DNA from: Euryarchaeota archaeon UBA54
GTDB taxonomy: Archaea > Thermoplasmatota > Poseidoniia > Poseidoniales > Thalassarchaeaceae
Direction: 5' to 3'
Assembly: GCA_002495735.1 (NCBI GenBank)
Contig: DAGM01000072.1
Span: forward strand, 1 to 6,939
Length of the DNA stretch: 6,939 bases
The position numbers and the translations under genes were made by a program. Every line of letters begins with the position of its first letter. Within the stretch, counting starts at the first letter, position 1. The notes beneath the pieces were generated by a model that searched no databases, was not told the origin of the DNA, and saw only the letters and a list, made by a program, of their open reading frames with translations. Positions 1 through 5,993 of this stretch are shown piece after piece.

Positions 1-566
1 CATGCAGAGGGGAGGGAAAGATAGTGAGCGACCCCTGCTCCTCTTGTGATGGGCAGGGTAGATTCAGACAGGCTAAGCAGGTCCAGTTCACCGTGCCTCC
101 GGGTGTCAATACCGGGACGAGACTCAGAATGAGAGGTCACGGTGAGGCAGCTAGGGGTAACAGAGGGGAGAGCGGTGATTTGTACATCCAGATAGAGGTT
201 GAGGAACACCCTTGGTTTGAGAGGGATGGTCCCGACCTTCTGATGGCACTGCCCGTAGGGTTCGTCGATTTGGTCCTAGGGACACAGATTGAGATTCCGC
301 ACATCGATGGAAGCGACCTTTCAATCAAGATTCCAGCAGGCTCGAATCCCGGTGAGACTCTGAGCATCCCCGGCCGCGGACTTCCCGGAGGCAGGGGGCG
401 TCGCGGCAGGGGCTCTGTAACCGTACTACTCAAGTTGGACATGCCGCGCAAAGTACCACGCTCGCTGAAGAAAACCCTAGAGGGGATGCGTGAAGAGATT
501 GGCACCGATATAAGTTCTATACAGGACTCGATAATGTCCGAGGCCAACAAGAGGCGAAGGCCCTGA
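1..566 (+). CDS. dnaJ: Chaperone protein DnaJ (Hsp40), C-terminal part, 5'-truncated by window edge
   Basis: Co-chaperone that delivers unfolded clients to DnaK (Hsp70) and stimulates its ATPase, in the cytoplasm. The reading frame is open to the left edge (first full codon at 3), so the GTG at 24 is internal. The visible 187 residues begin with CRGEGK, the second cysteine half of one CxxCxGxG zinc-finger repeat, followed by the last repeat CSSCDGQG (residues 12-19). Then come the two beta-rich C-terminal client-binding domains: VPPGVNTGTRLRMRGHGEA and GDLYIQIEVEEHPWFERDG, later EIPHIDGSDLSIKIPAGSNPGETLSIPGRG as shorter blocks matching the usual LDG / GxLxRlkGkG pattern. A charged tail ending in KRRRP closes it. 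The J domain and the other zinc-finger repeats lie outside the window. DnaJ in Archaea is generally regarded as acquired from Bacteria together with dnaK and grpE, which would be expected upstream. The gene ends in TGA directly against the stop of the convergent neighbour, with no spacer for a terminator. Confidence 0.95.
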   Translation, partial: CRGEGKIVSDPCSSCDGQGRFRQAKQVQFTVPPGVNTGTRLRMRGHGEAARGNRGESGDLYIQIEVEEHPWFERDGPDLLMALPVGFVDLVLGTQIEIPHIDGSDLSIKIPAGSNPGETLSIPGRGLPGGRGRRGRGSVTVLLKLDMPRKVPRSLKKTLEGMREEIGTDISSIQDSIMSEANKRRRP

Positions 567-2714
567 TTACTCGGACTCGCCCCAGTCCAGAGCCCGATTG
601 GGAGTGGCAGCGAGTGGTTCGCCCCCGACTAGTCCCGAAAGTTGGAATCCTAAGCTGGTCGGACTACCTTCCAGTGCAAGGCTGAGGAACACCCTGCTTC
701 CTGCCGACAGGGTGTCGAGGAAGATTTCGTCGTCCTGAAAGAGCCGGCTGGGTGACACTGAAGAGATGCCGACCTTGGCTCCCTCAGGGGCATGAATTCT
801 CATCGCAGCCAACTCCCACGGGACCTCTGCGACCCGTATTCCTAGCAGCAGGACGGCATCTCCCTCGCTAATCCTCCATACGCAAATCTCCACCTGCTCG
901 GTCATGTGCCGCAGCAGTGGCTCGCCCCAGCCCTGCACCACAGCCCTCCATGGGCTGTCTCCGAGTTGCTTCAAAGAGTACTCGATCTCTCCCTCATCGA
1001 GGTTCTCTGCGGACAGGGCCTCGGCGAGCCTCTCGCGCAGGCGACGTAATCTGCGTCGCTCATGCTCCTCAATATCACTGGCCAGAGGAGCCCCGCTGAA
1101 TATGGACGCTCTGTTCCACCACAGCACCACCAGCAGAGGAGTTAGTAACATGAAGCCGGCGAATATGTAGAACCCTCTGGCCCTGTCTGACAGGTCGACG
1201 AACTCGTCTATGATTGGTTCGTATGGCCCGTTGTAAGGCAGTGAGAACTGGTATTCTCCAGTGCCCTCTCCCCCCTGACCTATGCCCTGCTCCCAATCGA
1301 TTCTCAGAGCATGTACTCCAGGTGGAACAATCATCATCGAGCCGTCGGTGGAGTTCACCAATTCTCCCGTCTCCTGATCCAGTGTCATCAGCGTGAATGT
1401 GACGGGGGTGTCACCTATCTTTTGGACGCGGACGTAAGATCCGTTCTCCTCTGTCACTGAGAAGGCGAACACATCAGTAGTGTCGTAAACATCGAGACTG
1501 CCCTCGATTGTGGTTGCTCCAAGGCTCAGGACTTGCCATCTGGAATCCAGCCCCCCCGGTTCCCATACTGCATCCGGGGCATCTCCGATTAGGGCACCAT
1601 CACTCGGTTCGAGTGATCTCAGCATGATGGCCCATGCCGCGGTTTTGCCCTGCGTGGTCAATCCGAACTCGACCGACACGGTCTGTCCAGTAGTCTCGAA
1701 AACATCCTCGCAACCACTCTCTATGACTAGACTCGAACCATCCATCTGGTGAAGTGAGATCTCAACACTGACGTTGTCTGTAAACGAGCATAACGGCTCC
1801 AGCTTCATCTTGGCTCCAGAGGATATGAGCAGGGAATCTCCCTGCGAATCAGAAGCAGCGAGGTGCCCGTAGTAGAGAAGGGAGGAATCACCGTAGAACG
1901 GCAGAGCCTCTCCGTGGCTCCAGGGATTGGTTAATTCGCCTCCATCAGGTGCCTCAGAGTCATCGTCGTAACGAATAATCTCAAATTCGTAGGGCGAGTA
2001 ACCTTCCTCCGCCGAGTGAACTAGGCGAATCCACAGCTCACCTTGAGCCGGGTATTCGAAGTAGTGCTCCATCTCTGTTCTCTCGATGGTATCCACAAGC
2101 GACTTCGACTCGTCGCCTCTTTGCCAAATCTCGATGCTAATCTCACTTGGTCCTCTCAGGCTGTTGAGCAGTAACACGTCTCCAGGATCGCCGACCACCA
2201 TGATGGCGTCTTTGTCGCTCTGGTTCTCCAGCGCCCCGACGTAGAGCACGCCCTCGGAAAGAAGATCGGCAGCTCCACAGAAGTGTAACTGGCAGGGCGA
2301 AGTCGTGTTGATCATAGGGTATTCGCCTTGGCTCTCCGGAGGGGGGACTATGTTCGGCAGATCGTCGTATTCCGTCCATTCATCCATCCTACTGAGTATC
2401 ACTTCTGTACTCAAATCATTGGTTTCGGTTCCCGAATCGACAAGGATCTGCCAAGACACGTTACCCTCGACCCAGCCTGACCATTCCACGAGATGAGGGT
2501 CCTCGTGACTCTCCTCGACACCGTCAGACCAGATGACGAGCTCCATCCCCGGGCATCCGACCTTCATACACGAAACACTGATCCATACCGGCCCATTGGT
2601 GCTGGATATTTCGTCGCTGAGAACTATCCTAGAGTCCTCATCGGCGCTTACTGAAACGCTGAACGCAGCCAGCGTCAACAACATAGCCAACACCCCCGCT
2701 CTCACGCCTTGCAT
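567..2714 (-). CDS. Type I membrane protein: signal peptide, PPC-like ectodomain, one TM helix, cytoplasmic ear-like domain
   Basis: Unrecognised as a named family. I chose the ATG at 2714 (715 aa) because it gives a compact signal peptide (MQGVRAGVLAMLLTLAAF..., cleavage likely after VSVSA, residue 24); a TTG at 2750 would add 12 basic residues ahead of it. Residues 25-513 form an acidic extracytoplasmic region with at least two, perhaps three, beta-rich segments resembling bacterial pre-peptidase C-terminal (PPC) domains: about 154-250 (SDKDAIMVVGDPGDVLLL), 268-368, and 393-493 (EGSLDVYDTTDVFAFSV, later PPGVHALRI). Cysteines occur in pairs (49/54, 141/146, 309/335), suggesting disulfides, and there are six N-glycosylation sequons (85, 136, 164, 314, 424, 454). 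A single membrane helix spans about 514-533 (FYIFAGFMLLTPLLVVLWW). The cytoplasmic part has a charged helix (EEHERRRLRRLRERLAEAL, from about 549), then a beta-rich domain (606-700) whose pattern recalls adaptin-ear sandwiches. Sensor, adhesin or scaffold roles are all possible; none can be proven here. Confidence 0.85.
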   Translation of the reverse strand: MQGVRAGVLAMLLTLAAFSVSVSADEDSRIVLSDEISSTNGPVWISVSCMKVGCPGMELVIWSDGVEESHEDPHLVEWSGWVEGNVSWQILVDSGTETNDLSTEVILSRMDEWTEYDDLPNIVPPPESQGEYPMINTTSPCQLHFCGAADLLSEGVLYVGALENQSDKDAIMVVGDPGDVLLLNSLRGPSEISIEIWQRGDESKSLVDTIERTEMEHYFEYPAQGELWIRLVHSAEEGYSPYEFEIIRYDDDSEAPDGGELTNPWSHGEALPFYGDSSLLYYGHLAASDSQGDSLLISSGAKMKLEPLCSFTDNVSVEISLHQMDGSSLVIESGCEDVFETTGQTVSVEFGLTTQGKTAAWAIMLRSLEPSDGALIGDAPDAVWEPGGLDSRWQVLSLGATTIEGSLDVYDTTDVFAFSVTEENGSYVRVQKIGDTPVTFTLMTLDQETGELVNSTDGSMMIVPPGVHALRIDWEQGIGQGGEGTGEYQFSLPYNGPYEPIIDEFVDLSDRARGFYIFAGFMLLTPLLVVLWWNRASIFSGAPLASDIEEHERRRLRRLRERLAEALSAENLDEGEIEYSLKQLGDSPWRAVVQGWGEPLLRHMTEQVEICVWRISEGDAVLLLGIRVAEVPWELAAMRIHAPEGAKVGISSVSPSRLFQDDEIFLDTLSAGSRVFLSLALEGSPTSLGFQLSGLVGGEPLAATPNRALDWGESE

Positions 2715-2774
2715 GTGGGGCCGAACCCGCTGTACCTTAGAATCCTTCAAGCGAACCGCGTCGTGCGAGAGGGT
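2715..2774. promoter_or_regulatory. Divergent intergenic region, probable shared promoter
   Basis: Sixty bases separate the ATG of the minus-strand membrane protein (2714) from the ATG of arcS (2775), so both genes must be transcribed from here. The only AT-rich patch is TTAGAAT at 2737-2743 (ATTCTAA on the other strand). It lies about 26 bases from the minus-strand ATG, as a TATA box would for a leaderless transcript, and about 35 bases from the arcS ATG, allowing a leader of several bases. The match to the archaeal TATA consensus is weak, so the element is a guess. No Shine-Dalgarno precedes the minus-strand start; GAGAGGG lies immediately before the arcS ATG but too close to be a good one. 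Confidence 0.3.
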
Positions 2775-4559
2775 ATGGAAGAACGTCCGTTGGCTCGCGG
2801 TGTGACCGCAAGACAGCGCTTCGCGAGGCTGATGCCACTAGGCGACAGGAACCAACCTGTCGGATGGACTCCGGGCCTAGTTTTGGGCCCACAGGACCCA
2901 GAAATCGAACCGTCTCTGGCGCCGTTCTCGTGCTCGAGGAGCCAAGGCGCCGTGCCAGCACTCATTTCGATGTCTACTAGAGGGGAGATGTGCTATCCTT
3001 TCGACTCTATAGACACGTGGCAGGCATCGGAGGGCCTGTCGCTACCTCCGAGCCTCGCCGAGGCGGATTCGGGAGAGGTCGGCCACGGCTCCCAGCTTCT
3101 CCCCGTTTCTTGGCAGTCCTTGCACCACGACCAGAGTCTCAACGACCTTGGTTTGGAGCCTTCAGTCATAGCCCTAGTTGACGCAGTGCAGCTAGCCGAG
3201 CGACCAGGGATGCTTGTTGAGGCGCTCGATGCGCTCAGGGTGCGTTTTCCAACTTCTCTCATTTGGACTCCTGGGATAGCAGGCCCTGACAACTGTGCTC
3301 TACTCTCGTGGATGGGGGTCGACCTGTTTGATACTACACGTTCGAGAAGAGCCTCTTCTCTGGGGGTGATTCTCACTGAAGACGGGCCCAGGCTGCCTGA
3401 AAGCACGCTAGGTGAAAGTGCCGATATGGAGACTCAATGCGCTGCATGGTCACGCGCTATCGCAGCCACTAGAACTGCAATCCGGAATGGCTCTTTGCGC
3501 GAGTTGACCGAGCGCCAAGCCGCATCCAGCCCACGTTCGGTGGAGCGCCTCCGCCGACATGACTCCTTGATGAGAGGGTATGAGGGAGCTCGCTCTGGTC
3601 TAGCTAGGGTGGTCGGGCATGAGCACAGGTTGAGGTGCCACACGTATTCGAGCCGAAATGACGCACTAATTCATGATTGGCGCTACAGAGTCGCTGATCA
3701 GCACCTGCCTCCAGAGCATCAGAGACAGGTGCTGCTACTGTTGCCATGTTCGGCGGTGAAGCCATACCGCACTTCTCAGAGTCATAGGAGATTCATGAGG
3801 GTAATAGGATCCGATGCGGTGCATCAGGTGATAGTCACCGCTCCTCTTGGGCTCGTTCCGAGAGAGCTGGAGGAGATTTGGCCTGCGGCAAATTACGACA
3901 TCCCCGTGACGGGTGAATGGGATGCCGATGAACTAGCCGTGATTCGTGATATGACAACCAGCTTCGTATCCAGAGTCGGATACTCTAGAGTGATCAACCA
4001 CTCAGGTGTCGACATTGAGTTCGACGGAGTGGAGTCGGTGGACACCCGTCAAGGTGATTCAGCGGGTTCGACAGAAGCACTATCGAGATTGCAGGAGGAA
4101 GTCGAGCGAGCAAGCGCAGAACTCAGTCTCGAGAACCCGAGGAGGCCCTCTCACAGGATGGCTCAGATGCGCGCGCTATCGCGATTCCAGCATGGTACCG
4201 ATGCCTGGTTGAAAGGGTCGAAGGTACAGGGCCGCCCCCCAATCTTCACCTTCACGAAGGATGGCGAGCAGACCGCCCAGTGGAATCCTAGGAGCGGCAG
4301 GTTCGCCTTCTCCAAGGCCTCCCTGCCATTGCTCGACGCTTGCGATGCTCTACCAAGGGTTAACCTGAAGCCGGGATTGGAGTGGAGGGGTGATCTGTTC
4401 TCGACCAACGTTGAATCCGCAGAGCCAGGGATAAGGGCGGGCGACGAAATCCTTGTGATGCAGGAAGATCAACTCGTCGGCTCCGCACGCGCCGAAGCTG
4501 CAGGTTGGGAGTGGCCGGATGGCCCAGGCAGACTAGCCCGTTCCAAGCACAGGCTGTAA
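2775..4559 (+). CDS. arcS: Archaeosine synthase subunit alpha (ArcS / TgtA2), tRNA G15 modification
   Basis: ArcS acts on preQ0 already placed at position 15 of the tRNA D-loop by TgtA; in the established scheme it attaches lysine to the preQ0 nitrile, and a radical-SAM partner (RaSEA) cleaves the adduct to give archaeosine. The diagnostic motif PC-x3-KPY-x2-S-x2-H is intact as PCSAVKPYRTSQSH at residues 324-337, followed by the core sequence VIVTAPLGLVPRELEEIWP. The N-terminal half is a diverged TGT-like barrel (ALLSWMGVDLFDTTRSRRAS around residues 175-195) and shows no CxCxxC zinc site of true TGT enzymes. The C-terminus (about 508-594) looks like the D2 plus PUA RNA-binding domains, with RAGDEILVM and the closing GPGRLARSKHRL. 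At 594 aa the length suits the family. I took the ATG at 2775 because an upstream start would run over the start of the divergent gene. It stands alone in transcription direction from its own promoter; rps15 follows after 69 bases. Confidence 0.9.
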   Translation: MEERPLARGVTARQRFARLMPLGDRNQPVGWTPGLVLGPQDPEIEPSLAPFSCSRSQGAVPALISMSTRGEMCYPFDSIDTWQASEGLSLPPSLAEADSGEVGHGSQLLPVSWQSLHHDQSLNDLGLEPSVIALVDAVQLAERPGMLVEALDALRVRFPTSLIWTPGIAGPDNCALLSWMGVDLFDTTRSRRASSLGVILTEDGPRLPESTLGESADMETQCAAWSRAIAATRTAIRNGSLRELTERQAASSPRSVERLRRHDSLMRGYEGARSGLARVVGHEHRLRCHTYSSRNDALIHDWRYRVADQHLPPEHQRQVLLLLPCSAVKPYRTSQSHRRFMRVIGSDAVHQVIVTAPLGLVPRELEEIWPAANYDIPVTGEWDADELAVIRDMTTSFVSRVGYSRVINHSGVDIEFDGVESVDTRQGDSAGSTEALSRLQEEVERASAELSLENPRRPSHRMAQMRALSRFQHGTDAWLKGSKVQGRPPIFTFTKDGEQTAQWNPRSGRFAFSKASLPLLDACDALPRVNLKPGLEWRGDLFSTNVESAEPGIRAGDEILVMQEDQLVGSARAEAAGWEWPDGPGRLARSKHRL

Positions 4560-4585
4560 TCCTCCTTACGGGTGCCTGCGCAGCG

Positions 4586-4592
4586 ATTAAAG
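4586..4592 (+). promoter_or_regulatory. Putative TATA box of rps15
   Basis: ATTAAAG is the clearest AT-rich heptamer in the 69-base gap between arcS and rps15. Its centre is 40 bases before the rps15 ATG, predicting a transcription start near 4615 and a leader of roughly 14 bases, which would contain a GAGG (4617-4620) placed 8 bases before the ATG. Purine-rich sequence follows rather than precedes it, so a BRE is not evident. Read-through from arcS cannot be excluded. Confidence 0.4.
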
Positions 4593-4628
4593 AGGGGGAG
4601 CATCGCCCGGACGCCTGAGGCAACACAC

Positions 4629-5084
4629 ATGTCACGCATGCACAGCGGAGGTAAGGGTAGCAGCGGCTCCAGCAAACCCGGCGTCAGCGACGCACCCGCA
4701 TGGTCAGATACCGACAAGAAGGATGTCGAGGACCTGATTATTAATTTGGCTCAAGAAGGCCACTCCACTGCGATGATTGGTACCATCTTGCGTGACCGAC
4801 ACGCTGTGCCCGACGTACGACTTGTCACCGGAGAGAGAATTTCCCAGACTCTTTCCAGGAACGGTATACTTAGCAAGTACCCTGAGGACATGATGAACCT
4901 CATGCGCAAGGCTCTGAATCTGATTGACCATCTCTCTGGTAACTCGAAGGATCTGCACAACCGCCGACAACTAGAGCTCTGCGAGTCCAAGATCCGCCGT
5001 CTCGCTAGGTACTACAGGGACACTGGTAGGCTCGATAAGGACTGGGTCTACAAGCAGGACCAATTACGACTGATGGTCGAGTGA
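4629..5084 (+). CDS. rps15: 30S ribosomal protein S15 (uS15), archaeal type
   Basis: Small-subunit protein that binds the central domain of 16S rRNA and forms an intersubunit contact. The 151-residue product has the archaeal/eukaryotic architecture: a basic N-terminal start MSRMHSGGKGSSGSSKPG, an archaeal-specific helical extension (about 25-80, with GHSTAMIGTILRDRHAVPDV), and the universal S15 core with LIDHLSGNSKDLHNRR (98-113) and ESKIRRLARYYRDTGRLDKD (119-138). The ATG at 4629 was chosen because MxRMHS is the conserved family N-terminus; the frame continues upstream to an in-frame ATG at 4572, but that extension crosses the putative TATA box. A GAGG sits 8 bases before the ATG. The next gene on the same strand begins 69 bases downstream, in the position where Euryarchaeota commonly carry a RecJ-like DHH gene. 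Confidence 0.97.
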   Translation: MSRMHSGGKGSSGSSKPGVSDAPAWSDTDKKDVEDLIINLAQEGHSTAMIGTILRDRHAVPDVRLVTGERISQTLSRNGILSKYPEDMMNLMRKALNLIDHLSGNSKDLHNRRQLELCESKIRRLARYYRDTGRLDKDWVYKQDQLRLMVE

Positions 5085-5085
5085 T

Positions 5086-5110
5086 TCTTGCGCAGGGGAT
5101 TTGAACCCCG
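5086..5110 (-). other. tRNA T-arm/acceptor-like 3' fragment (no complete tRNA)
   Basis: Read on the minus strand, 5095-5109 is GGGGTTCAAATCCCC, a 4-bp stem with the seven-base loop TTCAAAT, which fits the universal tRNA T-loop (T54 T55 C56 R57 A58). The bases after it, GCGCAAG then A, fall where an acceptor 3' strand and discriminator would be. The outermost T-stem pair (C-T) is mismatched. Looking 86 bases back, CTTGGAC (5165-5171) pairs with only five of seven acceptor positions, and no TA at 8-9, no D-loop GG and no clear anticodon arm are visible, so this is not a working tRNA. It may be a tRNA remnant, an old integration site, an RNA hairpin between the two genes, or chance. Confidence 0.35.
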
Positions 5111-5140
5111 ACTCCACAGCACGAGCATGCGCACGCTACT

Positions 5141-5145
5141 GGAGG
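5141..5145 (+). promoter_or_regulatory. Shine-Dalgarno site deciding the start of the RecJ-like gene
   Basis: GGAGG lies 8 bases before the ATG at 5154, a good spacing. It favours that ATG over the TTG at 5088 and the ATG at 5127, neither of which has such a site; the TTG-initiated extension would also be translated through the tRNA T-arm-like hairpin, giving the RGFEPR peptide typical of spurious ORFs over antisense tRNA ends. Confidence 0.55.
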
Positions 5146-5153
5146 CCGAGCCG

Positions 5154-5993
5154 ATGGCTCCTGTGTCCAAGATTCTGTCTCAGGCAGCCGACCAACTGCG
5201 TAGCTCGAACACGACCATACTGCTTCTTGCAGCCCCCTCTTTGCAAGGGGCTCTGGCTATTGCCCCCCTCGAGGCAGCCTTGGTCGACGCCGGTCTGCCT
5301 TACCGTCGCCGATTCAGGCTAGAGGCGCCCGCAGAGGGCTCGTGGGTGCACATCCTCGGGCCAGCTGATGAGAGTGGCCCCCGACTATCCTCGAGTCCTA
5401 CCCAACTGTCTCTGGCAGGGACCGTGGTCGATGGCCTCACAGGACATCAGGGAGATTCTCGCAAGGGTCCCCTAACTGCTGTGGCTCAGGCTCATGCCCT
5501 AGCGCAGGCAATTTGCCCCGGAGGAGCCCGCATACGCCGACTCAGGCCGTGGGCGATTTCAGGAAATTGGCTTCACTCAGCACTGGACACGACCTATGAT
5601 CCAGTGTTCACGGCCCTGCGAGACGCGTTGGTAAAGGATGGCTCCATCAAGGTGGTCCCTTTACCTGAGGTTCCCGAGCCAAACATCTCAGCAAGCACTT
5701 GGATCGACCCAGCGGCGCTCGACGCCGTGAGTTCTCGCTGGCCTAGTCTTGATATGGAGGGGAGGGCGCGCGCTCTCTCGCATCTCATGCGGCCTGCTCT
5801 GTCCCGCTCAACTCCCTCCACAGCTAGGCTAGAGGAGATAGGGTGGCATTGCATCTTGGGCCCGGGATGGTCGACAGACCTTGCCGGACAAATCGCTTCG
5901 GCGGCCGGCCTGTGGAAGGAGGGCCCTGCAGCAGTTGCTGCGGGAAAGGTCGCCGACTCGCTGCTGAGGCGAGGAGTCATTCCTCGACTCTAA
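5154..5993 (+). CDS. Conserved-position protein after rps15; possible inactive RecJ/Cdc45-like (DHH-family) protein
   Basis: Not recognised with certainty. The 279-residue product starts MAPVSKILSQAADQLRSSN, then has a hydrophobic strand and helix (22-49: ILLLAAPSLQGALAIAP, then LEAALVDAGLPYRRRF) whose layout matches the first Rossmann-like unit of archaeal RecJ/GAN proteins, where a DADG motif follows the strand and an ALxxAGxPY-type helix end comes next. Here the acidic residues are absent (PSLQG in place of DADG). A later LSLAGTVVDGL (85-95) resembles the family's AGAVGD segment, and LDTTYDPVF (144-152) resembles the YSTDPxxPGL segment. No DHH triad is present. The protein is also shorter than usual RecJ homologues. 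The location directly after rps15 is where Euryarchaeota frequently encode RecJ-like proteins, which supports the idea that it is a diverged, non-catalytic member, perhaps a replisome (CMG) component like Cdc45. Otherwise it is a lineage-specific protein. No signal peptide or membrane helix is seen, so it is likely cytoplasmic. Its end overlaps the convergent gene by 17 bases. Confidence 0.75.
   Translation: MAPVSKILSQAADQLRSSNTTILLLAAPSLQGALAIAPLEAALVDAGLPYRRRFRLEAPAEGSWVHILGPADESGPRLSSSPTQLSLAGTVVDGLTGHQGDSRKGPLTAVAQAHALAQAICPGGARIRRLRPWAISGNWLHSALDTTYDPVFTALRDALVKDGSIKVVPLPEVPEPNISASTWIDPAALDAVSSRWPSLDMEGRARALSHLMRPALSRSTPSTARLEEIGWHCILGPGWSTDLAGQIASAAGLWKEGPAAVAAGKVADSLLRRGVIPRL

Noticed and set aside
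137..550. 137-aa minus-strand ORF inside dnaJ
   Set aside because: It is fully antisense to a well-conserved gene, and its product has no recognisable domain or plausible hydrophobic pattern.
24..566. dnaJ starting at the GTG at 24
   Set aside because: The frame is open to the left edge and the upstream residues CRGEGK complete a DnaJ zinc-finger repeat, so the GTG is an internal valine codon.
2709..2774. Upstream ATG extension of arcS (from 2709)
   Set aside because: It would overlap the start of the divergent gene and cover the whole promoter spacer; the added residues resemble nothing in the ArcS family.
2993..3406. 137-aa minus-strand ORF inside arcS
   Set aside because: Antisense shadow of a conserved gene; composition is serine/arginine-rich, as expected for an out-of-frame read of this sequence.
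4572..4628. 19-residue N-terminal extension of S15 from the ATG at 4572
   Set aside because: Archaeal S15 begins at the MxRMHS sequence encoded from 4629, and the extension would run across the likely TATA box.
5086..5171. Complete tRNA gene on the minus strand with a Leu/Ser-like length of 86 bases
   Set aside because: Only the T-arm is convincing: two of seven acceptor pairs fail, positions 8-9 are not TA, the D-loop GG and an anticodon arm are missing, and the GGAGG and ATG of the next gene lie within it.
5594..5980. 128-aa minus-strand ORF opposite the RecJ-like gene
   Set aside because: Shadow frame that would overlap the end of the minus-strand zinc-ribbon gene; no supporting motif or start signal.
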